Part shown: positions 45,484 to 56,666 of the stretch, piece by piece | Numbering within the stretch: the first letter of the stretch is position 1 | How the letters are laid out: every line of letters begins with the position of its first letter | Origin: Brachionus rotundiformis | Lineage: Eukaryota; Rotifera; Eurotatoria; Ploima; Brachionidae | Length of the DNA stretch: 64,000 nucleotides | Direction: 5' to 3' | NCBI GenBank assembly: GCA_016802295.1 | Contig: JAESIW010000138.1 | Span: 939,904 to 1,003,903 of the forward strand | The notes under the pieces: model-generated | Database searches by the model: none | Seen by the model: the letters and a program-made list of their open reading frames with translations, nothing else | What the model was told of the DNA's origin: nothing | Made by a program: the position numbers and the translations under genes

Positions 45484-48400
45484 CTAAAGATAAAACAGCC
45501 TATTGCACAATGACTCCGAAGCTTCTTCCTGTAGGTATTGACCAGTTAAGAACGCCAATTTATGAGCATACTAAATAATAAATGATCATTAAAGATACTT
45601 AAAAAAAATTAATATATATTTTACTTGGCATGGAGCAGGTACACGAATCGTTCCTGTCCAATTGTAGTACATATGAGTCATCTTATATGCTAACCGCTGC
45701 ATGTAGTCTGGCTTTATCAATGTGTCATCATAGGCCACAATGTAATGCGTGGGGGTTACCGTTCCCTGACCAACATGTTGGGATACTAAAAAGAAGTCGT
45801 ACATCTGCCGGCTAGTTATGTTGTAGTCTATAATTGCACCTGGTGCTGGATTTACAATTCTACCACTTCTCTGCTATAGTGAAAAAATTTAAAATACATA
45901 TATCCTTTCAATAAAATAAATTTTTGACTTTATCTCTAATAGTTAATATTAAATTAAATTTGATTAAAAATTTTAAATTTTTTTATACTAACTAATTAAA
46001 TTAAATTATTAAAATACTTAATTAATATTGCCAAAATATTTTGATTTATTTAACAAAAAAATTATTAAAATTACATCTTCGGCAAAGATACGAGTGCTTA
46101 TTCTTTTTTGAACTATAATGACAGATAACTGAGGCTTGTAGTCATCGGTAAATACGCTTCTTAATTGCTCTACTTCGTGTTCTGATACGATTGGAATTTG
46201 TCCATCTGAAACACCATCTCGAAATATGAATATCTTATCGGGTAAAAAGTTATTTATTTCGCGGTATTTTTTAATCGCTTGGGCAAACGCCATCTTAAGA
46301 GTGTCCGCAAGCTCTTGGCCTATCATTTGAAAGCAAACTCTTGAGTACCATCTGGTCTGATCCTCGTTTAAACTGGACACAAAGCCTGCTATTGAATTGT
46401 ATCTTTTTTCTGTTTTATGGTATACGTCAATACCGCATATCATGACTCTTTTCATTGGCATTGGTGTGCGCCAAATTTCACCACCAAGTTTAACATTCAT
46501 TTGAAGAACTATTTTCTGTGCTATGGAGCGCAATTTATCATCTGGCTTGTTTATAGTTTTGAACTGAATACACTGAGATGGAACTGGAGTTTCAATACAG
46601 CAAAGCCGTTTAATTCTCTGGTATCTTGCTTCGCTGAGCATTGGAAATATTACCACTACCATTTGAATATTTCGTTTTAGAATTTTTTTCAACTCATTGT
46701 AATATGTATCTGGTTTATCATTTGCCAAAGGTACAACAATAGGTGAGTCTAGACGAACTCCAAATCTGGCGCCACAATCTGTAGCTATGCGGAAAAAGTT
46801 GGCCACTACACTCTCTTTATTCTGTGGATAAACACATATCCAATCATTTATATTAACTGTGGACAGACAAGCTTCGTTACAAGCTGCTCTGGTCCAATCA
46901 CATCTAGCATCTGTTTCAATAGATTTATTCTTAAATATTATATTTTCAGATGGCAAAACTCTTGAATCTATCTAAAAAATGTTTTTTTTTATATAAAAAA
47001 TAAAAAGTACTCAATTTGATTAGGAAATTACCAAGTTTAGTGAAGAATCTAGTTCTAGGCCCCAATTCAACAGATGCTGATAGGCCAAACTATTTTGTTT
47101 TATTTCTTGGACTAAATTTTCCAATTGTTCGTAGCGTTTATCGGGAGACAAACGAGTAAATGCAGCCATATCCTTAAAAAATATAAACCATAAATAATAA
47201 GAATAATAAATAAGATTATTTTTTTTAAAGATTTTAAAAACTAAAATTTAGAAAAAAACTTATGGTTTTGTGAAATTTGGTTTTGTCAAACTGGTGCTGT
47301 AAGTAGAACATGGTGCAAGAAACAAAGCTGCATCAATTCAAAAAGTCTGCTAATGGTAAAAAAAACTAATTTTTGCCAAATTTGAATTCGCCAATAATTT
47401 TGTAAAAAATGCGTTTTAGTATGTTGCACCATGCGGCATTTACAGGACCAGTATTTAACTTTTTGAAAAATTTAAAAGATACTGTACCAAATGTCACAAA
47501 ACAAAAACTTAAGTTACAACTTAATATTCAATTAATTAGATTAAAATTTTCAAAAAAACTTTTTAAAGCTACTTTTTGAAGACTAAAATCACTTCTCATA
47601 GCATCGGTCAAACCAGTCACATAGCACAATTCGGGCACTAGACAAACAACTTCAACTTTTGAGCCCTGTTTTTTATCTTTAGCTTTTGGTCTATGAAAAA
47701 GTAAAGGCTGATTTTTATCCCTTATTTCAATATCATAATGTTTTCTTGATTAATTATTTAAAACTTCAATTTCAATTAATGTTAACTTTTAATTAATATT
47801 ACTTGTAATAGTCCACATAGCTAATGCTCTCGCCAGTATGGTATTTAAACTCAGTCCTTGGACTGTCTTCCCACAATATGTCGTCTATCTTATATGTTCT
47901 GTTGTTATACTTGGTTAAAACAACAGTTCCGCAAAGCTCATTGAACACTTCTTGTTTAAATTGGTCAATATTTTGGCTAAATTTGGACCTCAAATCTTGC
48001 ATTATTTGCCAGCAAGTTTGAGTTCGTAATACCTTATGAGCCACATCAATTACTAGATGGAGGCCGTCTTCAAAGTCATGCACTGCTGTTGTGTAACCTG
48101 GCCACACTTGTAGACCCTGTTTGGCCACGTCCACCTGTTTCGATGGACTAAAATAGTGTTGACCAATCCGTGTCATTTTAAGCTCTTTCATTATATTTTT
48201 AAATATTATGTTAAAAATAACTGGTGGTACATTTTCTGGTGGTAGTATCTTGGTAAGCTGTATTCTAACTTTATACCTTATTCCATTTCTCTCGACCGAT
48301 TCTTCTATTACTCGCTCTGGCAATAAAATTGGTAAGAAAAGAGTAAAACCATCAAATAAACGCACTCTACCAATCAGACTATCTAATTGGTATAAAATTT

Positions 48401-49265
48401 TTATACGATTAAATTGTGAATCACATGGTGGATCATAATGGACCACATACTGATAAACGCCCTTATTCTTGCACTTAAGACGAACATAATTTGTGGAAAA
48501 TCTTTCGGATTTACCAGCCATGCCAATTTTTCTCACAGGTGATATGCGCTGTATTTCTTCGACTCTTAGTTCTTCGGCTGCTTTGCTACTCACTGTGGCA
48601 ATAGAAACATATCGAGTGCCAGTTGATGCAGATGTACGGTCCATACTTCCCGAGTCGCTTTTTTTTCCCACTGGTTTGATTATAACTTCGTCGACCACTT
48701 CAACACTTGTCAATTTGGAAGTTATCTTAGCGACTTCTTGATGCAGTTCAGGACTCTTAGGTCTGGTTGGGACAGGTGGTTTAAGCGCAATATCTTGACC
48801 AGGCTTTGATATGGGCTTGATAAGCTTAGTTACCACAAAGCCGCGGCCTTTTCCACCACTAGTGCTTGGTTTGACTTCTGTGGGAGCTTCCAAAGGAGCT
48901 TGAGCTTCTGTCACAGGCCGCTTTTCCTCAATAACACTCTCAAATTGCTGTACTTCCTTGGCAGGTTCAATTTTTTTTTCAGCTACTTGTGTTGCCGCTT
49001 GCGACCTGCTTAGCAACGAACTCGCAAGACCCCTGCCCATTCCGATCGGCTTAAATAATCAATTTGTAATAAAATTCCATGAGATATTTATCTGTATTAC
49101 TTTTCTTGATAGCTGCGGTGACTGCTTTTTGGCAGTTTCTGTCACTTCGGCAGCTAGTCTTGGGCGTTGCATGGACGGCGAGCCTGGAGTTACTGGCGTA
49201 GCTTCAGGTTTTTCCTCTTTTTTCTCCTTAAAAGACTGCAAAAGTCCTCTGCCTCTTCCCGACAT
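45484..49265 (-). CDS. PIWI: PIWI-clade Argonaute
   Basis: piRNA-guided slicer of germline and stem cells. Seven exons: 49265-49101, 49049-47803, 47744-47573, 47172-47032, 46971-46075, 45873-45625 and 45570-45484, for 985 residues. The N-terminus carries RG motifs (SGRGRGLL, GMGRGLAS, GKGRGF), the usual symmetric-arginine-methylation sites read by Tudor domains. The N domain and PAZ follow (LRTQTCWQIM, GTVVLTKYNNRTYKIDDI, SYVDYYK), then MID (VPELCYVTGLTDAMR, NINDWICVYP, VPSQCIQ) and PIWI. All four catalytic residues are visible: Asp in CGIDVYH, Glu in SLNED, Asp in FRDGVSDGQ and His in PTHYI, so slicer activity is expected. It ends NRLFYL, as in the family. A foldback element sits in the 47173-47572 intron. 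Confidence 0.96.
47263..47502. mobile_element. Foldback / MITE-like element, copy 2, in a PIWI intron
   Basis: 240 bp bounded by AAAAACTTA (47254-47262 and 47503-47511), a 9-bp duplication. Ends are TGGTTTTGTGAAATTTGG...CCAAATGTCACAAAAC, matching the ends of the copy at 36340-36651. Inner arm blocks (CTGGTGCTGTAA and CATGGTGCAA) are also inverted. It is more diverged than copy 1, so older. Confidence 0.75.
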
Positions 49266-50160
49266 TCTTAAACTTTTTCAAATTAAAGGGAATTGCGTTA
49301 TTATAAAGTAAGAAATGTGCGTTTTGGTTTCAACTAAATGGAAAGAAATGAAATGCAAATGGTATGAGATCTTACTGATCATTTTGGTTTAATGATTATT
49401 TTGGGAGAATCAGTTTTGCTATCAGTTAAATATGTACTAGTCAAAAGCTTTGTTCAAAAAAGCATGCACCGACCAAATTTAAAACTTAAACTACCCTGAT
49501 AGGAATTTAAAAATAAAATAAAATAATTATAATTTAATTTATTTAAGAATAAAAGAAAAAAGATAAAATTTTGTATTAAAATTTTAAAATGAAGTTGTAT
49601 CGTAGGACTGTACTTTGGTTCAATTTTTTCAATAAATAAAGTCTTTTTTTAGAATATAAGTCAATGATATTTTAAATAATTGAATGAGAAAAAAATGTAG
49701 ATAATTATTTTATGATATTTGAATAAATCGAATGCATTTTTTAAAGAGAAATGAACATTTTATAAATATTTTTTTTCTAAATATACCTGTAGCTCTTTTA
49801 TGTTAAAGCTACATCTTTATGTAAAAAGATAAAATTATTTTAAAGATTTAAGTCTTGTCCACTTTATTTCTTTGCTTTGAATCAATTTTTTAAATTTTAA
49901 ATTGTAACCCAATCTTTACTTTGATGAAACCTCATGTAAAAATATTTTTTTCTATAATTAGTCAAAAATGAATTTGGAAAAAAGGATTCTTTAACTAAAA
50001 ATAATTTCTTATTTAATTTAATATCATTAAAGCAATAATTAAATTTGGATTATTTTGGTAAAAACTTAAGATCGATTAAATTTCCAGCTTTTTTCACATA
50101 AAATCTGCTACATATTTAGAGCAAGATCATTTTCAACACCATAAGCAAGTGTATATATCC
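49266..50160. other. PIWI 5' flank
   Basis: AT-rich, holding the PIWI promoter side. AAG sits one base before the PIWI ATG, an acceptor-like context. Nothing else recognised. Confidence 0.5.
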
Positions 50161-50173
50161 AAAAAATCTTTGG

Positions 50174-50265
50174 CTGACCGGTGGCACTGCCGCTGGTCAG
50201 TCCTGTTTTATTGAAAAATAAATAAAAAGAGAGTTCGAAAGCTGCCGAATGACGGTTGGCAGCTT
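50174..50265. repeat. Two hairpins next to the retroelement
   Basis: CTGACCGGTGGCACTGCCGCTGGTCAG (27 bases in all, 50174-50200; inner pairing GGTGGCA/TGCCGCT) is nearly self-complementary, and AAGCTGCC at 50239-50246 pairs with GGCAGCTT at 50258-50265. Both are GC-rich in an AT-rich setting and lie just downstream of the RNase H frame, so they may be the element's 3' structure. Confidence 0.55.
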
Positions 50266-50308
50266 ATATTTATACGCTCGTGTCGCATGGCCGGTGCGTA
50301 ATCACGTT

Positions 50309-51345
50309 TTACGGTGATATGCGCCTGGAAGGCGCGTCGGCTGGGTTAGCAGCCGATGGCACATACGACACGCAGATGTTGAACGTTGATTTAGCCCAAT
50401 TTACCATTAGGACCAGGGCGAAAAACCGACGCATTGATTGTGCGCTATTCGTCGCGAATCTTGCCCATTTTGCGCGTCCTTTTCTCCATAATCCGAGGAC
50501 CGCCATATTATCCACATGCAGGTGTTTATTGCGTGGGAAACGGTTACGGAAGATGAATGGGATGAGCGAAGCTGCCCCTTCGTTAAAGAGTATGGCTTCA
50601 GTTGGGGCTGGAAGTGAGACATCCCGTCCCGACTTCGCGTGAACTGCCCCAAGCCCGTACTATGAAGCATCGGTATACCAGTGGTCTTCTGGTTCCCGAT
50701 AAGTTGTTTTAAAGTTAAACCTACTTATCTTAACTATGATATCTATGAACCACCAGTACTGCCTTCGAGTGACTGGGGTCATCCTAAGAAAGAGGTTAAC
50801 TATGGGGCTTACCTTTCCCGCAAAGGATAGATAGTAGTTGAGATAGCCCCTTATTCTTTGTAACATTTTCCCCCGGGGGTCTGAAATTAAGAGAGCTTCT
50901 GTCATTCTTCTGACAAAAAGAGAAGCTTTGGGAGACCTTTCGATACCTAAACCGTCCCATTCTGCTCCAAGGAACCTTATTCTTCTTACCGGTTTTAAGA
51001 TGGACTTTTTTGAATTTATCACCCACCCTGCGTCTTTTAATTTTGCCCTGAGCTCACTAATGAAGGACTGGAGCTTATCCTTGTCTTTGTGAGCTATGAT
51101 AAGGTCATCAAGATGTCCATATGTAAATTTAGTGAACCTCTTGATGAACCTTAGGACGCAGTTGAGCAGCATTTGCTGCACATAGGGGGCGATGGAGAGT
51201 CCAAAGGGCATTCTCCTGAATTGATAGAATTTCCCACCGTATCCAAAGGTTGTAATAAACCTCGACTTTGGATGAACAGGCACAATATCCAGACCATATT
51301 TTATTAGCCCGCATTGAAACTCATTTTTAATGTTATCATTTAAAC
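50309..51345 (-). mobile_element. Retroelement fragment: reverse transcriptase plus RNase H, inactivated
   Basis: The minus strand encodes the later RT motifs (RRMPFGLSIAPY, YGHLDDLIIAH with the LDD box, AGWVINSKKS, RFLGAEWD) followed by RNase H (WYTDAS, then VDNMAVLGLW and a terminal SYVPSAANPADAPSR). A TAG at 50662-50660 interrupts the frame right after WYTDAS; downstream the same frame stays open to a stop at 50309. No gag, protease, integrase or tyrosine recombinase is seen, and the 5' part fades into AT-rich DNA near 51345. The region is clearly more GC-rich than its neighbours. The RT and RNase H endings resemble DIRS-like and hepadnavirus-like types more than Gypsy; class is unresolved. 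Confidence 0.75.
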
Positions 51346-51701
51346 CATTGTGGTTAAAGATGTAAAAATTTGTTATTAAATATTTTCTTTTGGATAATAT
51401 TGTACAATTGATGAACACGTACCAAATAAAAATTTTTAAGTTTAATTTTTTCAAAAAATAGGAAAAAAAACTTTTGGTTTTTAACATCGAATTTAGGTTG
51501 ATAATTACCTAAAATAAATTTAACAAACTCTTTGTGTTTCTTTTTAGTTAATACACTTTTAGCATATTATGGATCAATTTAATTTATTCTAAATGACTAT
51601 ATATTTTAAAGGTTATTTCAACAGTATTCTAGAAGAAAAAAAATTTTTAAAGGTTTTTTATTAAAAAATAACAAGAATAAAGCTTAAAGATTAATAATTG
51701 A

Positions 51702-52604
51702 TTATTTTCCGAATCTTTTTTCAATTTTGTTATACCTGATGATTGCGTCACGAATGCTTACTCGGTTGACTAATTTATGTGATTGAATTTTTCTTAAAAA
51801 AAATAGAATAATTAAATTAAAAAAAGTTAAAGCAAATGTCTACATTATTTCCGATAGTCTAATATGCCACGGTGAAAAATTACTTAAATGGTCATATAAA
51901 CCAATCAAGAGAATCATGCCTGGCTCGCTCATATCAGATATTTCTAGATAAGAAAATATTAATCTTTATTATTCCAATTTTTTGCTAATTTTACCAATGA
52001 CTTTATGATCGACTAAATTTTGGTCTATATCATCAAGATCAATGGTGTTTTTGAGAAGATTTTCAGCTATATTTTTGCATACCTCTACCATAATACATTG
52101 ACCAGCTGTATCATTGGATAAGAATTTAATTTTCAGCTTTGAAAAAGCTTCATTTTGCTTAATATAACTTTTTATCCGAGCTAATTGTAATTCTAAAGGG
52201 TAAAATTGGTAAAAACTTATTTCCTCAACACCATATATTGCCAAACATTCAATTAAATTTTCAATTAGTTCATATTTTGTCTCTAGATTTTTTATCTTTT
52301 CATTTATTATAACACATACATGTTTGGGTATTTGAGCATTAACTGACTTTAGTTGGTTCGAACAATCTTCAATTCGCTCCAAATGTGTCTTGGACCGGCA
52401 ACGAGATTTGATATTTTCCAATTTGAAATGGCAAAAAAATGACATATTTTGGAAGCATATTTTAAATTTAATACAACTATTAATAAAGCATAGAATACAC
52501 GATAGAATTGATGAAAAAAAACAACTTGGATTATCTGGCTCATTTGTATAAATATTTGCCATATCCATATCGATATAGCAAGATGTTTGAGCTTGTTGGT
52601 TCAT
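51702..52604 (-). CDS. NUS1: NUS1-like subunit of dehydrodolichyl diphosphate synthase, copy A
   Basis: Non-catalytic partner of the cis-prenyltransferase that makes dolichol at the ER membrane. Three exons: 52604-51995, 51943-51844 and 51792-51702, for 266 residues. There is an N-terminal hydrophobic stretch (CFFSSILSCILCFINSC) for membrane insertion. Then come IPKHVCVIINE and AIYGVEEISFYQF of the prenyltransferase-like fold. Exon 2 gives MSEPGMILLIG and the family's PWHIRLSEI. The C-terminus is EKRFGK, keeping the RxG end that completes the shared active site. It lacks the catalytic Asp context of DHDDS, as expected. A paralogue lies at 54106-55120 with an identical exon plan (100- and 91-bp exons 2 and 3). 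Confidence 0.88.
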
Positions 52605-53247
52605 TCTAATTCTGTTTCATAAATAATAACATCTGATAATAATTTTTTAATTGCAATTTAATAATAGAAACAAATTGATTAATTAAAAAATATTAACAGC
52701 AGCACCAATATACCGATTAACTTTGATTATAGTGGGAAACGTACAGTTAGTTTGTCAAATTTATGGTAACTATTCTTTTTCCAAAAATTTATTACTAAGC
52801 AACAATACAAAAAAAATGTTTAAAATTTAAGAAAATAATATTAGAATTTAAGATTTTATAAAGTGTTACATAATCTATAAATCAAAAATAAAAGTCTAAT
52901 TTTTATTAGTTTACCAAAATCGGACACTTTGATTTAAAAAAATTGCTAAAATTAGTAAAATTTATATCTTAATAGTTCTTGGGGAATTAAATCTTTAAAG
53001 CATTATTGCTGTTTTAATAATTCAAAGCGTCAAAAATTAATTAGTAACTCTAAAGGTTAATTTAAGTATTATGATTTGGTTTATGAGTTTATATAAAAAA
53101 AGATGATTTATTATACTTTTTTTCTAAAAAAGATATAAATTTAAATCCGAAAACGGAGAATATGAAAACTCATCTTGCTATTTAGAAAGGTGAACTATAA
53201 TAGATTTAAAGAGAAATTAAATTTATTCTATTTTTTATTAAAATATT
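52605..53247. other. Spacer between NUS1-like copy A and the RPP14-like gene
   Basis: AT-rich, no exon recognised. ATTAG ends one base before the copy A ATG, which looks like a splice acceptor. Confidence 0.45.
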
Positions 53248-53896
53248 TTAAGTAAAATCGTTTCGACTATTGACGTCAAGACCTGTGAGATAATTTGTTA
53301 CCTAAAAATTAAAAAAAAATAAAAATATAAAATTAATTTTATAAAAATTATTTGATTGATTCATATATAAAGAATTACGTTAACAAAAAAGGTAATTCTA
53401 AAAGTTCTTTATAATTCAAATAGCGTGTTCTTACGTTCAGTATTTTAAAATTTAACTTATAAGGATTTGTTGTGGAGATTCCATTTGTCAAACATAATGC
53501 CTGAATTAATCCATCCAAATGTCTACCAAACATAATTTATTATGCAAAGGTTTAATTATTTAAAAATGTTTTACTTTTGTTTGGTTTCCAAGACAAGTGT
53601 AAGCTCTACAGGATCATATTTGAATATTTTTGGTACCATACCAATCATTCCAATCTTTGAATATAATATTAAAAATGAAATTAAATTCTATGTTTACGGA
53701 ACTTCTCCAAATAAACTATTCAAAGCTTGCGTAATTATAATTTGAACCTCAATTAAATCAAGTTCTAAATTTTCCTTCTCACTTAGTCTAAGAACATTTT
53801 AATAAAATAGTATTTTTATAAATAATTAAGAATGTACATTTTAATAAGCATATACACATTTGGGTTTAAATCAACACTTTCTAATCTAAAACTCAT
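53248..53896 (-). CDS. RPP14: RPP14/POP5-like ribonuclease P subunit
   Basis: Small protein of RNase P/MRP, acting in tRNA and rRNA processing. No exon is long enough to stand out, but five join in phase: 53896-53838, 53787-53703, 53654-53575, 53522-53435 and 53301-53248. They give 121 residues, close to human RPP14 (124). Matching features are NPNVYMLIK near the N-terminus, ITQALNSLFGE (compare LLISAVKDLFGEV), FKYDPVELTLVLETK and HLDGLIQALCLTN (compare SGLVKLWSSLTLL). The donor after exon 2 (GTTCCG) is weak; the stronger GTAAAC nearby breaks frame. The gene sits between the two NUS1 copies, co-directional, 209 bp after the copy B stop. The family call is likely; POP5 is the alternative. Confidence 0.7.
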
Positions 53897-54105
53897 TCTT
53901 TTAAAAAAATAAATTTAAATTTTATTTTTAGGGCCAGTTTGACAAAAGAAATTCATGTCTTTTAATTAGCAGAACAATTGAACTTTTTAAGCTAAGGTAA
54001 TTTTTATTTATAAAAACCAAACGGTCTAAAATAATTAACCATTAAATGCGCTTTTTTGGTACCGCTGGAATAAATAACTACAATTGATTTAAAACTAAAA
54101 ATTTT

Positions 54106-55120
54106 TTATTTTCCAAATCGTTTTTCAATTTTGTTATATTTAATTAGTGAATTTCGAATGGTAATTCGATTAACCAGTTTGTGTGATCCAATTTTACTAA
54201 AATAAGAATAAAATTTAATTTTAATCTTTAAATTTAAGCACATTTCTTACATTATTTCAGATAATCTCAAATGCCACGAGCAAAAGCCGGACAAATTGTC
54301 TTCATTGCCAATCATTAATACCATTTGAGGCTCTATCATATCAGAAAGCTCTTGTTGTTTTAAATTGAATTTTTTTACAAAGATTTATTTTCCTATTTTT
54401 ACCTATGATTTGAGAATTGACCAAATCTTGACTAACTTCACCTAGATCTATTTGTTTGTTGAGGATTCTCGAAGCAATGCTTTTGCATGCGCTCACCACT
54501 ATGCTATTTCCACCACTTTCAATAGATAAAAAATTGATATTCACACATTTTTGTTCACTCTTATCCGAATTGTTGTTTTCATCCCTATTTAAGTATTTAT
54601 CATTTAGACACTTTTTGACATTGGCACTGGTCGAGTTAAGTTGAAAAAATGAAATTGTCTCTACACCATAAATTGACAAGGAGTCAACAATGGTACAGTA
54701 GAGACTGATTTTGGTCCTATCATTCAACTCCTCGTTGGTAATCACACAAACATGCTTCGGAATCTGGGCGTTTATTAGTTTTAACTGGCTAAGGTAGTGC
54801 TCAACTCGACGTTGGTCATTTTCTGACCAGCTATCGACTGCCAAGCATATTGAATAGTATAAATGTGTTAAATTAATTTTCAATAAAATATAAAATTTTA
54901 TCACATATAAAATAAATGTTAATATTAAAGAATAAATAGGGTTTTTGTGTTTGTGGGGCTCTGGACTTGACTCAAATTGGTAAAGCTTGGAATATTCATG
55001 TTGATCATAAGTGGAATAAGTTTTCCGGTATCTAAGACCTGGTCCATCTGAATTGGTAGAAAAGCATTCTGATTGAATCTGGGCATCAAATTGACTTGGT
55101 TGTACCAACTGAATCGTCAT
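54106..55120 (-). CDS. NUS1-like subunit of dehydrodolichyl diphosphate synthase, copy B
   Basis: Paralogue of copy A: three exons, 55120-54403, 54350-54251 and 54196-54106, for 302 residues. The ATG at 55120 lies about 20 bases after an acceptor-like GTTAAATAG. It has a longer polar N-terminus, a hydrophobic segment (IYSLILTFILYVIKFYILL), IPKHVCVITNEE, SIYGVETISFFQL, a Cys/Asn-rich insert of about 20 residues, MIEPQMVLMIG, SWHLRLSEI and the same EKRFGK end. Copies differ widely outside the core, so the duplication is not recent. Because both keep the RxG terminus, both could pair with the catalytic subunit. Confidence 0.85.
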
Positions 55121-55566
55121 CTCTTTGGTATCAAGCTTTTGACTATTTAACAAAAATATAAATTCAACAAAAAGATAAAGACGATTTTTAAAAAAATTAT
55201 TTTTTTTTGAACGAGAAAATAATGCACATATATGTTCAATTGAAATTTTTGCAGCATAAAATTAATGACGTTTACAAATTGGTAAACATGGCAATCCATT
55301 TAAATTGATAAAATAATTCCTTTTCAAAATTATATTTTTATCTAAATTATCTATTTTATTTCAATGTTTAATTGAAGAATAAAAGCTTGTTGGGGAACCC
55401 TAGGAGCAAAGCTCTTCAAGACTGGATTATAGTCGATATATTATAATTTTAAATTAATTCAAATTCATAATTTGAAATGATGTGGTTAAAAAAGACTTGA
55501 TTTTATATTCTAATAAAATTTTACTTTTTAATAAATTATTTTAATAATAAAATTCGATCTTTTAAA
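55121..55566. promoter_or_regulatory. Divergent intergenic region, NUS1 copy B / UBE2J1
   Basis: 446 bp separate two start codons pointing apart, both for ER proteins. It must hold both promoters and may be bidirectional. I see only AT-rich sequence, no named motif. Confidence 0.5.
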
Positions 55567-56666
55567 ATGTCGTTCAACACTCGTTGTCCAGGTATGTTGA
55601 TTCCTAGATTGATAAAACTTATTTATCTGTTGATTATTTGAAGCCGTAAAACGCTTATTAAAAGAATCCCAAGAGCTAAGTCAATCGACTGAACTATTTT
55701 TCGCTCAACCTTTAGAGGTAAATTGTATATTATTTAATAATATTGTTTAAAATGTATTGATATAATAATTGATAAAAGGACAATTTGTTTGAATGGCATT
55801 TTACCATCAGAGGACCACCTGACACCGACTTCGAAGGAGGTGTTTATCACGGTAGAATTCTTCTCCCCACTGAATACCCAATGAAGCCTCCTAGTATAAT
55901 TCTCTTAACTGTAATTCAGTATTTTTTAAATTAAAGTTAAAAATATTATTTTTTATTAAAAAAAAAGCCTAATGGAAGGTTTAAAGTAAATGAAAAGATT
56001 TGTTTGAGCATATCTGGTCACCATCCTGAAACTTGGCTACCTTCTTGGTCGAGTAAAATTCAAAATTTAATTTTGTTCTAATTTTCTAATTGAAAAATAA
56101 TCAAGTCCGCACGGCATTATTGGCATTGATAGGTTTTATGCCGACCACAGGTGAGGGTGCCATTGGTTCTTTGGACTATACGACAGAGGAAAGAAAAGAT
56201 TTAGCTCTAAAGTAAAATAAAATGAAAATTTTAGACTCCTAAAAGCTTATATTTTATTTTGTTTAATTTAAGATCTGTTAATCATAAATGTTCTGTATGT
56301 GACAAATCCAACTATGAAATATTACCAGAGCTTACCGACAAATCACACCAAGACTGTGCTGAAGCAAAAGAACTTGCATCTCAGATCCAATTTAAAAATA
56401 GCAAAGAACAAGTTTCTCAACCAAATAAAGAGGAAAATTCCCAACCACAGTTAACGAGAAGAAATGTGCCAAGCTCATCAAGCGAGAGTGATCTTACCGA
56501 CATGCAAAGAAATGTGCCATCGGTTAATAACACAATACAGACACCAATAAGCGAAACATTTAGTAATACCACTCTGGCAATCATGGTTATTCTGGGTGGA
56601 TTATTTATATTCTTGTTATTGAGACGAATTTATTTAATTGTAGATAAAGATCCTTTTTCTGTTTAA
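55567..56666 (+). CDS. UBE2J1: Ubiquitin-conjugating enzyme E2 J1 (ER-associated degradation)
   Basis: Tail-anchored E2 of the Ubc6/UBE2J class, which ubiquitinates ER proteins for proteasomal destruction. Six exons: 55567-55591, 55644-55717, 55779-55910, 55968-56052, 56106-56211 and 56273-56666, for 271 residues. Core motifs: [40 protein letters not shown], then [19 protein letters not shown] with active Cys about residue 89, and [20 protein letters not shown]. The typical HPN of other E2s is replaced here, as in this class. A Ser/Gln-rich linker leads to one C-terminal membrane segment ([16 protein letters not shown]) and RRIYL, as in vertebrate UBE2J1. Exon 1 is only 25 bp. Confidence 0.95.

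Noticed and set aside
50256..50642. 128-codon plus-strand frame at the retroelement
   Set aside because: Antisense to the RNase H frame, which carries recognisable motifs on the minus strand.
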